Of a stretch of 24,743 nucleotides of DNA, positions 1-8,525 are shown one piece after another (position 1 is the stretch's first letter; each line of letters begins with the position of its first letter). Location of the stretch: positions 1 through 24,743 of the forward strand of contig MU647261.1 in assembly GCA_026770585.1 (NCBI GenBank), written 5' to 3'. The notes under the pieces were generated by a model that made no database searches, was not told where the DNA came from, and saw only the letters and a program-made list of their open reading frames with translations. Origin of the DNA: Baffinella frigidus. Taxonomy: Eukaryota; Cryptophyceae; Cryptomonadales; Baffinellaceae. The position numbers and the translations under genes are program-made.

Positions 1-295
1 AATGCTCCTCGTGCTTACTTGGCCATGTATTGAAATACACAGACACTCTCTGCACATGAGCCCCAATGCTCCTCGTGCTTACTTGGCCATGTATTGAAAT
101 ACACAGACACTCTCTGCACACGAGCCACTGCCGCACTACCCGCCCCGGCGCCATCTACACCACCGGCAATGCTCCTCGTGCTGACTTGGCTAAATGCTCC
201 TCGTGCTTACTTGGCTGTGTATCGAAATACACAGACACTCTCTACACATGAGCCGCTGCCACACTACCCATCCCGAAGCCATCTACACCACCGGC
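1..295. repeat. 103-bp tandem repeat block with truncated copies
   Basis: Four copies start with AATGCTCCTCGTGCT: 1-64 (truncated at 64 bp), 65-167 (full 103 bp), 168-192 (25-bp stub) and 193-295 (full 103 bp). The full copies end in the same ACACCACCGGC segment and differ at scattered positions. The array touches the window edge, so its true length is unknown. It also forms the C-terminal codons of the minus-strand reading frame at 242-685. Confidence 0.9.
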
Positions 296-685
296 AGTTC
301 CCCAGAGAAGACGGCGACTCGCCGTCGGTTGTTCGCCACTTTCGGACTCAACACCGGACTCAGGGCTCTGGTATAACGCCGACACACACTGGGTACCGCC
401 GTTGTTGCGAGCAGGGGCCATCGGTGGGACGGGATGTGTCGGCTGGTCAGTAGGAGTGAACATGCGAATGCGCATGTTATAACGCTCACAGCTCTTGGCG
501 AAATCGGCTGTAATGACCTTGTTCTTCCATGCACAAACCGCACAGCGCAGCAGCCTGGTGCTGATCATAGCATTCAACCGGGAAGGGTCTGTCATCGAAT
601 CCTGCTGAAGTAGAATCGTGTCAGGGGTGCGTGTCTGTGGAATGCAGAGTGGAGCGTGGATGGCATCCATTGCTATTGTGTGCAT
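242..685 (-). CDS. hypothetical protein, 147 aa
   Basis: An ATG-started frame of 147 codons reads from 685 down to a TAG at 242-244. I recognise no domain. The N-terminal two thirds has ordinary composition with two nearby cysteines (CAVC). The last ~20 residues are encoded by the 103-bp repeat, and the stop exists only because that copy reads CTCTACAC where the others read CTCTGCAC. The start codon abuts the 17-18-bp repeat array at 686. No TATA-like box or AATAAA supports it, so it may be a real small gene running into repeats or a chance frame. Confidence 0.4.
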   Translation of the reverse strand: MHTIAMDAIHAPLCIPQTRTPDTILLQQDSMTDPSRLNAMISTRLLRCAVCAWKNKVITADFAKSCERYNMRIRMFTPTDQPTHPVPPMAPARNNGGTQCVSALYQSPESGVESESGEQPTASRRLLWGTAGGVDGFGMGSVAAAHV

Positions 686-807
686 GTGAGTTGAGTAATT
701 GGCGTGAGTTGAGTGATTGGTGTGAGTTGAGTGATTATGTGAGTTGAGTGATTATGTGAGTTGAGTGATTATGTGAGTTGAGTAATTGGCGTGAGTTGAG
801 TAAAAGC
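686..807. repeat. 17-18-bp minisatellite, 7 units
   Basis: Seven consecutive units start with GTGAGTTGAGT, at 686, 704, 722, 739, 756, 773 and 791. Three central units are identical 17-mers ending GATTAT; the flanking ones are 18-bp variants ending in AATTGGC or GATTGGT; the last is degenerate. It separates the minus gene starting at 685 from the plus gene at 871, so it sits in a divergent promoter region. Confidence 0.9.
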
Positions 808-870
808 ACCAAACTCGTGGCACAAAGCTGGTTGACATCCCGGGGGTTTATCATTCACATACATCCCACG

Positions 871-1176
871 ATGAGTGACACGGTAAACGCAGCAAACACG
901 GCAATGCAGCGCACTATGACCGACACTACTGCCACGCTTGTCGTGGATGACGCTGCGCTGCAGGCGCCCGCGAAGGCCTTGCCAGCGGTGATGTCGTGGC
1001 CGCTCGCACCGCGTACCGCCAAGATGGATCGCGAGATCGAGGCCATCCCCGCTCGCGTGTATGCGGAGACCGATGCCGCGATCGCCGTAGAGCACATCCG
1101 CAAGAGCCCGCGTAGGCCTCTTGGGTTTAAGAAGCGCGCTAAGAAGGGCGCTAAGAAGGGTCTTAAGAAGAGCTAA
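871..1176 (+). CDS. small basic protein with Lys-rich tail (101 aa)
   Basis: I chose the ATG at 871 because the frame upstream to 778 opens only with TTG. The protein has an Ala/Thr-rich, weakly acidic N-terminal part and a strongly basic C-terminus (last ~20 residues) in which KK-containing steps are repeated (KKRAKK, KKGAKK, KKGLKK, S). Such tails suit nucleic-acid binding, for example a DNA-condensing virion protein or a nuclear protein, but there is no histone fold or other recognised domain. Expression is supported by an AATAAA 24 nt after the stop, followed by a (TG)n tract, a textbook poly(A) arrangement. It is convergent with the 1325-aa gene. The function is inference from composition only. 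Confidence 0.65.
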   Translation: MSDTVNAANTAMQRTMTDTTATLVVDDAALQAPAKALPAVMSWPLAPRTAKMDREIEAIPARVYAETDAAIAVEHIRKSPRRPLGFKKRAKKGAKKGLKKS

Positions 1177-1199
1177 GCACCACAGTGTGTGTATTTTTG

Positions 1200-1214
1200 A
1201 ATAAACCGCAGTGG

Positions 1215-1251
<37 letters not shown>
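1200..1251 (+). terminator. poly(A) signal AATAAA plus (TG)n downstream element
   Basis: AATAAA lies at 1200-1205, followed 11 bp later by an uninterrupted TG tract at 1217-1251. AATAAA followed by a GU-rich tract is the standard eukaryotic cleavage/polyadenylation arrangement. It would serve the gene ending at 1176. Confidence 0.65.
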
Positions 1252-1253
<2 letters not shown>

Positions 1254-1274
1254 GTGCCAGATGCAAACGATCTT

Positions 1275-1474
1275 CTAGTGGCTATCCCTTAAGTGCCCAG
1301 TAGGCTCATACGCCCTACGGTAGGGTCCTAGGACCTTCAAAGGACCTCTTGGCCTTCAAATTTGACTACCTGGGCACTTAAGGGATACGTCTGGGTCGTG
1401 TAACCGGACCGCAATCTGGTACAAATCCACTGAATGTACATTGAATTCACTACCTCGAGACGTATAGCCACTAG
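1275..1474. mobile_element. MITE copy 1 (99-bp element, interrupted by a second MITE)
   Basis: The ends are perfect 17-bp inverted repeats (CTAGTGGCTATACGTCT and its complement), except that the left one is split at 1285 by another element. With the insert removed it is 99 bp and matches the reverse complement of 12679-12777 at all but three positions. Neither copy has coding capacity. Ends can be read as TA or CTAG target duplications, which the two copies cannot separate. The right end overlaps the stop codon of the 1325-aa gene (1471-1473). Confidence 0.9.
1286..1384. mobile_element. second MITE family, inserted into MITE copy 1
   Basis: A 99-bp element has perfect terminal inverted repeats CCCTTAAGTGCCCAG / CTGGGCACTTAAGGG. 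Compared with the intact inverted repeat of the host MITE, the junctions give a 2-bp AT duplication (1284-1285 and 1385-1386). The interior holds imperfect palindromes (TACGCCCTACGGTAGGG, GGTCCTAGGACC). It carries no coding capacity, and there is no second copy in this window. Confidence 0.85.
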
Positions 1475-4400
1475 TATTCGACATTTTCATGAAACTCATG
1501 CTGTTGGATCGAATCTGTCGTGCCACCTCCTGGTTTCTGCTTGCGAACAGTCGAGCTACCACCCCCACGAGACCCTGCGCCACCACCTTTTGACCCACGC
1601 ATCTTAGCAACACCGTTTACGAAGGTTACATTATCATCAGAACCAGAGCCTGCTTCTGGTTCCCAAATGTCCTTCACGTACTTGGTGCTAGGTGTGGGCG
1701 GTAGTCTGACGTGGCTTGCGCGACCGTATTTCCGTATTGCGGTTCTTGGCTTTGGTGCGGGTTGGTTGCTCTGCGGCAGTGTTGTATTCTTCCATCCACC
1801 CCCATCCTCGTCACTATCGTCACTATTAACAGCAGCAGCAGCTGCTGCTGCTGCTTGCTTTGCACCACCTGCAGCTGCCTGCTTTGCACCACCTGCATTT
1901 CCTACATTTGCACCATCTGTATTGGCGCCACCAGCTGCTGCTTTGCCACCACCAGCTGCTGCACCAGCTGCTCCCTTACCGCCAATGCCGCCACCAGCTG
2001 ATCCACCACCAGCTGCTCCAGCAGCTGCCCCATTGCCCGCAACAGCAGCTCCATTGTCTGTATTACCACTACCAATTCCATTGCCACTACCACCATCACC
2101 ACCACCACGGACATTGTCGACATTGCCACTATGCGCGTTCTTCTGTAGGCAGTTGATATGCAGACGTCGGAAGTTTCTATTGTCTATACGCTCCAACTGG
2201 ATAACACGTTCAAACTCTGCATGTTCCGTGACTTCTGTCGCGAAACGTTGTTCAAGCTCCGCAACACGCGTGTCAGCAGCTGTTACAGCATTCCTCTCTA
2301 TCACCAATTGCCGTGTAAGCTCCGCAACATTCCGCTGAGCAACAGCTGCAGAAGTTCTATCTTCTATCGATCCTTGTGTCATCGCGGCAACACGCTCCTC
2401 GGCATCTGCTACAGATTGTTTCGAACTCTCGGATAAAATTGCATTCAGCTCTTTATTACGGACCGATTGAGTCGCTGTGTCCGAGATGGTCTTTTCGAGA
2501 CGCAGGATCTTAGTTTCCGCGTCCGTAACAGATTGTCTCGATGTTGCGAGCTTCGTCTCGAGTTCTGCACGTGTTCTTATTGACGTTTTCTGTTCATCTT
2601 TCAACTTCATGATCTCTATATCTTGAACACCTTTCTCACGAACGGATGTATTCTGTTGGTCAGTGATTGTCGTTTCGAGCTTCGTGGTGTTAGCCGCCGC
2701 GGCCGTAACAGACTGTGCGAGCTTTTCTGCACTGTCTTTCTTGTCGGTTATAGCAATTGTCAAATGTTCGCGTACACGCACATTGTCTTCTGTTGCAGTA
2801 TTCAACTCTGCTGTGAGATGCTCCACACTTCTCATGTTTTGAGCAATCCTTTGTTCTAGTATCTGCAATTGGCATTGGTAAACAGCATGCGCTTCGTTTG
2901 CACCATCAACCTGTGCACATAGCGAGCTATTGGTGATTCCCTTGGAAATCAATTCAGTGTGCAGTTTATCGGCACGTGAACGATGTTCAGAAACTTCTAA
3001 GTACAAAGTATTCAATTGGGTGTGTGCCGCGCGTTCTTGGGCCTCCATCCCAGAACGCAACGCTTCAATGAGATCGACCGGAATCGCACTTTCCGCGAGT
3101 GACGCCAGTTCATGCTTGATCTTCAGAATGTGCTGATTTTGGAATCTGATGGCTTGATCTAGCTCATTGTTATCAGAGTACACACGCTTGAGTTCCTGTT
3201 TCATGCTCTCGATAGTACGCACTGAATGGTGGACCTTGTCAAGCGTAGACTGTAGCTGAGTGTCTATACCAAGGAGCTTAGACTTGAGATAGGTGATTTC
3301 ATTTTCCAAGCGTGTGTCGTCTTGGAGTAGCTTCTCGCGTTCGGTATCGAGTGCGTATTGAGCCGTTTTTAATGATTCGTCACTATGTATTTTTTCGTCT
3401 GTGAGTCGACGTATGTCCTCTTTGTATGTTCGTATCTCGGTGCTTGTGGTGTCGACATCTTGTTGATGATCATTGATAAATTGTTCGCGGGCATCGTTCT
3501 CCTTTCGTAGCTTGTGAAGCAAGAAGACGTCATCATAGCTTAATGCATACGACGTAAAAATGCAGAATTTATAAATTACTGCGTGTTTCTCAGCTTTCCA
3601 GGGTATCGACCAATCTTTACTCGACTCCGTGGATGCGCGGTTCGAAGAAAAGTGTTTGTTTTGCATCTTAGCGACACGTGTTCCGCCGAGGTCCATCTTC
3701 AGTGTCATGTAACCATTTTGAGACTGTTTGCCGTCGGACCATCCTGGAAATGTAATACCCACGTAAATGGAATCTTCGTTGTGTTTCATCCGAACGATCC
3801 TACCGATAACCCATTCTGTTGACGTTCCGTAACCTGGGTCTTGTACCGCCACCCATTGGTATGTCACATCGTCCGTTGACCCAAGAGCATCTGAAAATAT
3901 GAGATTGCTACCAGTTTCACCAGATCCGAAGTCGGCACTGTCCACAACCCAGTCACACCCAGGGTTGAAAACGATCGTTTGTTCGCGTATCAAGTGACCC
4001 TTGAGGTTCTTCGGATCCAAGTGGTGGTGATTGGCATCACTCATCTTGAATTTAAACGTTGCGCCTGTTGTATACACACTCGGGTCGCGATTGCCGGCAC
4101 GCTGTACCGCGTCGACAGACATGGGGGTCGCCACAACGGCTGGGATATTCACAGCGACGTGGTGGTTGTCCGCGCGGCGCCACGCGCCCTGGCCGTCATC
4201 TACCTCGCCAGCTGCACTCCTTTTAGCAACAGACTTTTTAGGTTTGTTGCTAGTGGGTTTTCGAGTGACAGCTGTGTTTGCAGGCGGTGGTATCACCGGT
4301 AGGTTTACCGGATGTACGGGATTGCGGTTCCTACCCGGATATCGTCTTGTTTCTTCTGGGTCAATATCCATTCCATCGACATTGCCACTGTCACTGTGAC

Positions 4401-5448
4401 GCCCGTTGTCACGGTCGTCGCCATCTTCACGGTCGTCGCCATCTTCACGGTCGTCGCCATCTTCACGGTCGTCGCCACCTTCACCTAGGTCATCACGTGG
4501 TGGTGTTTCAACATGTTGTTCCTCCGCATGCGAAGGCGGTTCAACAAGTGTCTCTAGAGATTTGTACAGTTTGTCATCGTCAGCGCTGGGTGGTGTTATA
4601 CACTTCATACCGTTTCCCCATAGTTCCTGTTGGCCTCTTTTGGACGTTTTCAAGTTCCACCGGAGTCCCCAGTAATTGGCGTGTAATTGACGAGGCCGGT
4701 CTGTAGGTTGTCTAGTCACTACGTCCTGTGTAACTGAACGCTTCACAACATAGAGCAACATGGTCGCAACGGGATAGTTGTCCAGTTCCCTAGTTCTTTT
4801 ATCTGCATACCCGCACATTTGACCAGCAACTGCATTATAGTTGCTTTCTAGCTTATCATAAATCTTCAGTTCCACTAATAGTACATAGCTATATATTTCA
4901 TCCAGGCCCTCCGATGACTTGAATATTTCCTTGTGCACCAGAATTTCCATGTCGACCTTTTTACCACCACCGTCTGATACCTGGTTTGTTATGGGATGCA
5001 GTGCTCCGAAAGATGTCCCTGCAGGTGTCGTCACCCACTTTGTGTTGATTTTAGCCTGGAGGTCAGATTCTTTGTTGAAATGTTCGCGTGGGTCCATGCA
5101 TATGTCGTGTGCCACCTGGCGCAAATTCTTCATCACAATAGCAGTCTTGTTGGCTACGAGTTCTGCATGCTTTTTGTCGCGAAATGCAGGAGATTCATAC
5201 CGCAAGTCCACTTTAGGCAAACTGTCGGCACCGTTGGCATATTTACCAGATTTTATCAATCTAAGCATATCTGTATTGTCCAATCCTTCTGCATTGAGAA
5301 CACGCCCTGTACCGATCGATTGCCACATTGCGGAAGCATTGAGTGATTGCAAAAACGTTTGTGCTGCATTAGCATCTTTGATGCCAGACGAGTCTATTGC
5401 CAACAGTGGCGGAGTACCGACTCCGCTATTCTGGCGGTTGGCCATCAT
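1471..5448 (-). CDS. 1325-aa protein: PD-(D/E)XK nuclease-like N-terminus, long coiled coil, Gly/Ala-rich tail
   Basis: The start is ATG at 5448 (a second Met follows directly). Residues ~155-215 look like a PD-(D/E)XK nuclease core: Asp166, a strand carrying E193-L-K195, then Q210. This is motif-level evidence only. Residues ~315-345 are an acidic DDREDG repeat and ~360-420 a basic Pro-rich linker. Residues ~445-640 form a hydrophobic, beta-rich unknown domain. About 640-1090 is heptad-like coiled coil rich in Glu, Gln, Lys and Leu. About 1100-1215 is Gly/Ala-rich low complexity, and the C-terminus has basic Gly-rich stretches. The layout suggests a large structural or DNA-associated protein. 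The TAG stop coincides with the end of MITE copy 1. No whole-length family is recognised. Confidence 0.85.
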   Translation of the reverse strand: MMANRQNSGVGTPPLLAIDSSGIKDANAAQTFLQSLNASAMWQSIGTGRVLNAEGLDNTDMLRLIKSGKYANGADSLPKVDLRYESPAFRDKKHAELVANKTAIVMKNLRQVAHDICMDPREHFNKESDLQAKINTKWVTTPAGTSFGALHPITNQVSDGGGKKVDMEILVHKEIFKSSEGLDEIYSYVLLVELKIYDKLESNYNAVAGQMCGYADKRTRELDNYPVATMLLYVVKRSVTQDVVTRQPTDRPRQLHANYWGLRWNLKTSKRGQQELWGNGMKCITPPSADDDKLYKSLETLVEPPSHAEEQHVETPPRDDLGEGGDDREDGDDREDGDDREDGDDRDNGRHSDSGNVDGMDIDPEETRRYPGRNRNPVHPVNLPVIPPPANTAVTRKPTSNKPKKSVAKRSAAGEVDDGQGAWRRADNHHVAVNIPAVVATPMSVDAVQRAGNRDPSVYTTGATFKFKMSDANHHHLDPKNLKGHLIREQTIVFNPGCDWVVDSADFGSGETGSNLIFSDALGSTDDVTYQWVAVQDPGYGTSTEWVIGRIVRMKHNEDSIYVGITFPGWSDGKQSQNGYMTLKMDLGGTRVAKMQNKHFSSNRASTESSKDWSIPWKAEKHAVIYKFCIFTSYALSYDDVFLLHKLRKENDAREQFINDHQQDVDTTSTEIRTYKEDIRRLTDEKIHSDESLKTAQYALDTEREKLLQDDTRLENEITYLKSKLLGIDTQLQSTLDKVHHSVRTIESMKQELKRVYSDNNELDQAIRFQNQHILKIKHELASLAESAIPVDLIEALRSGMEAQERAAHTQLNTLYLEVSEHRSRADKLHTELISKGITNSSLCAQVDGANEAHAVYQCQLQILEQRIAQNMRSVEHLTAELNTATEDNVRVREHLTIAITDKKDSAEKLAQSVTAAAANTTKLETTITDQQNTSVREKGVQDIEIMKLKDEQKTSIRTRAELETKLATSRQSVTDAETKILRLEKTISDTATQSVRNKELNAILSESSKQSVADAEERVAAMTQGSIEDRTSAAVAQRNVAELTRQLVIERNAVTAADTRVAELEQRFATEVTEHAEFERVIQLERIDNRNFRRLHINCLQKNAHSGNVDNVRGGGDGGSGNGIGSGNTDNGAAVAGNGAAAGAAGGGSAGGGIGGKGAAGAAAGGGKAAAGGANTDGANVGNAGGAKQAAAGGAKQAAAAAAAAVNSDDSDEDGGGWKNTTLPQSNQPAPKPRTAIRKYGRASHVRLPPTPSTKYVKDIWEPEAGSGSDDNVTFVNGVAKMRGSKGGGAGSRGGGSSTVRKQKPGGGTTDSIQQHEFHENVEY
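4411..4482. repeat. 18-bp coding minisatellite, 4 units
   Basis: Four 18-bp units (ACGGTCGTCGCCATCTTC, the last with one change) lie in frame in the 1325-aa gene and encode the acidic GDDRED repeats. The period is a multiple of three, so copy number can vary without breaking the frame. Confidence 0.9.
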
Positions 5449-5507
5449 GAGCGTGTTATGCGCGTGTTGTTACCAGTGACCCAGTGCGTTCTGTGTATGA
5501 GCGGATG

Positions 5508-5517
5508 CTTAAATAAA
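5508..5517 (-). promoter_or_regulatory. weak TATA-like box for the 1325-aa gene
   Basis: The minus strand reads TTTATTTAAG 59 bp upstream of the ATG at 5448. It is the only A/T-rich stretch in this spacer. The plus strand here contains AATAAA, but no plus-strand gene precedes it. Confidence 0.25.
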
Positions 5518-5585
5518 CATGTGATACAATACATGGACACCGCCAACACAGTTTGAAGCATTGAAGAGTATTTGAAGTTCAGTTG

Positions 5586-5591
5586 TTTATT
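5586..5591 (-). terminator. poly(A) signal AATAAA for the 943-aa gene
   Basis: AATAAA on the minus strand lies about 100 nt downstream of the stop at 5694, beyond the 18-bp repeat array. Confidence 0.55.
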
Positions 5592-5632
5592 GAATCTGTA
5601 CAGACTGCTGCCTCGGTCGAGACACTTGACCC

Positions 5633-5704
5633 CTACTACCTACTTGGCACCTACTGCCTACTTGGCACCTACTACCTACTTGGCACCGACTACCTACTTG
5701 ACAC
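5633..5704. repeat. 18-bp minisatellite spanning a stop codon, 4 units
   Basis: Four 18-bp units (CTACTACCTACTTGGCAC on the plus strand and variants) start at 5633, 5651, 5669 and 5687. The stop TAG of the 943-aa gene (5694-5696) lies in the gene-proximal unit. Because the period is a multiple of three, every unit carries an in-frame TAG, giving a row of back-up stops. Confidence 0.9.
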
Positions 5705-8525
5705 TCACTACCCCCTTGTCCATCTTATGCATGAGTTCGCGATAGCGTTCATAATGAACTGCCACGTTGAAAACAACGCGCTGTACAAGCGCCATCGTAG
5801 AACAGTGGAAGTCGTACGCGAGGTAACGTGCAGCATTGGGTAGCATGAGACCCGACGAGAATACGTCCCATGTATGCGCAGCCGATGCAAACATGCCACT
5901 GGACTGCCCAGACGCGTCGGGTACCGACTTTGCAGTCGCTGCCGCCCACTTACGAGCGATGCTCGATGCGACCACAGATGTGGGGTAGACACTGTGGCAC
6001 GTTTCACGGGCCACTTCCTGCAAAATGCGATCGCGTGTCGCATCTGTCACTGTGATGCAGTCGAGCGCGTCGCGTGCCATCTCGCGCAAAGAGTCTTGTG
6101 CTTGCTTCTCACCACGGCACGTTTCAGGCAGTCCAAAGTCGATAAACGCCGGGTCTGCTGCGACGCGGTTGAGACACGCCTCAATCTCGCGACGAGAGAC
6201 ACCAACATCCGTGAGGCGCTGTCCAAGCAGCACTAGAACAGTTGCTTGTGCCACTTGTCCATAGAACATGCCACGTGTGGTGTGTATGTATGGGATATCG
6301 AGCATTGTAAGCTCGGGGTAGTCCACTTCTTCGATCTGCAATGAAGTCTCGTCCATGATGAGAGAAATGTATCCCTTGAACACCGTTGCGACCAAGGGTT
6401 GGACACGACCAACACCGGCCGCAGAGGCACAGGTGTGGCGTTTCATCCACTCATACGTGTTTGTCATACCCAACCCTTGGTCGAACCACCCCCGCACAGC
6501 CAGCTGTTCTGTCTCGACATTTTGAGCCATTGAAGACAACCGGATCGCGTCCATCTCAGCGTTGCACAGCTTGACGTCGAGATGTTGTAGTTCTTGTACG
6601 ACGGACTCGGCCATGTCACAGAACATACCCCGGAGCTGTGCTGTTGTTTTTGAGTGCTCTGCACCGAAGAGAGAGTTGATACGGTCTCTGAGACCGACAT
6701 AGGTATCGTAGTCCAAAGCGAGGCGCAGGCTCGCGCCATTCTTGTCACAGACGACGTGCTTGTCATCCACACCGACCAATTCGCTTATCTTCTTCGGTGT
6801 AGAGCCCATGAGACGTGTGTATGCTCGTGGTTTGGAACACATCACTCGGTGCGCGTCCGTGCACGACGACTCCGATACATCATTCATGCGTTTTGAGAGT
6901 TGCTGCTCGTATAACACCTTGCGTGCAACGTCGGTGCCTATGCAGTACCGCATCGCGTAGACGACAATCTTGAGGATACCGACAACGTCGGTCCATGTCA
7001 TGCGACCGGCTTCGAGGCTTTTCTTCCATCGTTTGACGTCCAACCAGCCCAAGACCAAGTCACAGTGGGTGTGTAGGTTGAGCTCTTGTAGGTGTTTTCG
7101 CAGCTGCACGACGACGAGAAGAGCGTGTGTGTACACGGGGGTGCCATTGTCTGCGTCGGTACAGCACATCTGCAGACGCAAGTTGTCTTTGCATCCTTGG
7201 TCGAAGATGTCAATAGCTTGCCGAAGAGACTTGTCGTCACGACCGACATGAGGATGCTTGATACGGAATGATGCATCCAAGACACACTCGTGGTTGAAAG
7301 CTTCTTGGCTGTAGGTATCCTGTGCATGCTGTTGGTGTAGTATACGCCGCATCGTAGAAGTTGTATGTGTATCGCATGTGGTAGCGACACTCGCTTGGCA
7401 AACCGTTGCGACTGCAAGTTGCCGTTGTTTGCGATACACACTCTTCATCTTCTGTATAATTTCCACACCTTCGAACATGACAGATGACTTGAGAAACTTC
7501 ATCTCGATATTGTCGGATTCCTTCTTGTAGAATGTAGCCTGTGGCGCGAGAAACGGTTTCGGAACACAGCAGCCTTGCGCATCTTGCATAGCAGTCCGCA
7601 AGACGGCCTCGGCGTCGTAGACGTTGAAGAGTACTCGTTGCGTGCGAATTTGCAGTTCCTCTGAGTTGTCGCGATACCAGTTTGACAGCGCGATATCGAA
7701 GTTTCGGAGACATAAACACAACGCAGCGTTGACACCGCCACTGAGTACCGGTGTATGTAGACCGACTTTGTTCGAGACAGTCTTCAGGATATACTGCCGC
7801 GTCTTGCAGAAGAGCGTAGACAGCAGTTTAGCACTGCGCTGTAGTTCTATCGCCGGTTTGTATTCTGTCGTATAGGCTGTTGTGGAAGAGGTTGTAGAGG
7901 CGGTTGTAGAAACCGTCGTGTACGAGTCTGTGTTGCCACAGACATCGAAAGAGCGTAGAACGCGAGATGCGAAAATGTCCGCATGGTTCGAGACTCCGTC
8001 GACACGAATGAAGAGACCCGTGTGTTGGATGAAGCGCCGCATGCAGCGTAACGTCGGTGCAGAGGTTGCACGGGCCATGAAGAGGTTGTGTCCAAGTACT
8101 GCAGATAACTCAGGACTTGCTCCTGTGACCACCGGCGGTAGTGTGGCGAGTACGAGTGTGCGTGTCGTCGATCGTGAAGTCGCGTACTTGTGCATGAACC
8201 GCATGATGGTCTTGGCAGCGACGATGGTACTCATAGTCGTGTACACCTCTCGGCTGCGCTTGCGCCCGCGAGATGGTTTCGTATGAATGGGCACATGCTG
8301 GTCAGTACGGCTTCTGGTAGTACACCGGATACTGGCACCATTATTGGTATCGTCGCGCGCTCTCTTCCGACGGCCTATTGCTCGTGGGACTGCGGCTGTA
8401 CTTATGTGTGGGACCACACTCAGGTGTGTGTCACCGAGCCGTGACCGTCGGCTGCTACGCACTGCAGCATCTATATCGACAACACCCCCAAACTCACAAG
8501 CACGTTTCACAACGCGTGTATACAT
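5694..8525 (-). CDS. 943-aa protein, tentatively Tcp11-like
   Basis: The start is ATG at 8525. The first ~80 residues are basic with nuclear-localisation-like clusters (GRRKRAR, GRKRSR). The rest is mostly helical. Three stretches resemble Tcp11/Sok1-type proteins: around residue 280, a helix with a Trp followed by a run ending in LFNVYDAEAVL; around 505-535, GRMTWTDVVGILKIVV; and near the C-terminus, LVQRVVFNVAVHYERYREL. The family fits in length and helical character, but this is similarity by eye, without an alignment. A Thr/Ser-rich low-complexity insert (TTVSTTASTTSSTT) sits near residue 205. Tcp11-family proteins are linked to cAMP/PKA signalling in animals and yeast; applying that here would be speculation. 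AATAAA follows at 5586-5591. Confidence 0.8.
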   Translation of the reverse strand: MYTRVVKRACEFGGVVDIDAAVRSSRRSRLGDTHLSVVPHISTAAVPRAIGRRKRARDDTNNGASIRCTTRSRTDQHVPIHTKPSRGRKRSREVYTTMSTIVAAKTIMRFMHKYATSRSTTRTLVLATLPPVVTGASPELSAVLGHNLFMARATSAPTLRCMRRFIQHTGLFIRVDGVSNHADIFASRVLRSFDVCGNTDSYTTVSTTASTTSSTTAYTTEYKPAIELQRSAKLLSTLFCKTRQYILKTVSNKVGLHTPVLSGGVNAALCLCLRNFDIALSNWYRDNSEELQIRTQRVLFNVYDAEAVLRTAMQDAQGCCVPKPFLAPQATFYKKESDNIEMKFLKSSVMFEGVEIIQKMKSVYRKQRQLAVATVCQASVATTCDTHTTSTMRRILHQQHAQDTYSQEAFNHECVLDASFRIKHPHVGRDDKSLRQAIDIFDQGCKDNLRLQMCCTDADNGTPVYTHALLVVVQLRKHLQELNLHTHCDLVLGWLDVKRWKKSLEAGRMTWTDVVGILKIVVYAMRYCIGTDVARKVLYEQQLSKRMNDVSESSCTDAHRVMCSKPRAYTRLMGSTPKKISELVGVDDKHVVCDKNGASLRLALDYDTYVGLRDRINSLFGAEHSKTTAQLRGMFCDMAESVVQELQHLDVKLCNAEMDAIRLSSMAQNVETEQLAVRGWFDQGLGMTNTYEWMKRHTCASAAGVGRVQPLVATVFKGYISLIMDETSLQIEEVDYPELTMLDIPYIHTTRGMFYGQVAQATVLVLLGQRLTDVGVSRREIEACLNRVAADPAFIDFGLPETCRGEKQAQDSLREMARDALDCITVTDATRDRILQEVARETCHSVYPTSVVASSIARKWAAATAKSVPDASGQSSGMFASAAHTWDVFSSGLMLPNAARYLAYDFHCSTMALVQRVVFNVAVHYERYRELMHKMDKGVVSVK

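Noticed and set aside
778-870. Upstream extension of the small basic protein
   Set aside because: It starts with TTG inside the minisatellite; the ATG at 871 is the first credible eukaryotic start.
1356-1613. 85-codon minus-strand frame crossing the MITE
   Set aside because: It reads through both MITEs; the similar peptide at 12486-12770 arises because the same non-coding MITE is read in the same way.
1520-2338. 272-codon plus-strand frame rich in Pro and Ala
   Set aside because: It is the antisense of the Gly/Ala-rich part of the 1325-aa gene; GC-rich low-complexity coding DNA keeps the opposite strand open.
5511-5516. Plus-strand AATAAA
   Set aside because: No plus-strand gene ends before it; it is more likely part of the minus-strand A/T-rich promoter.
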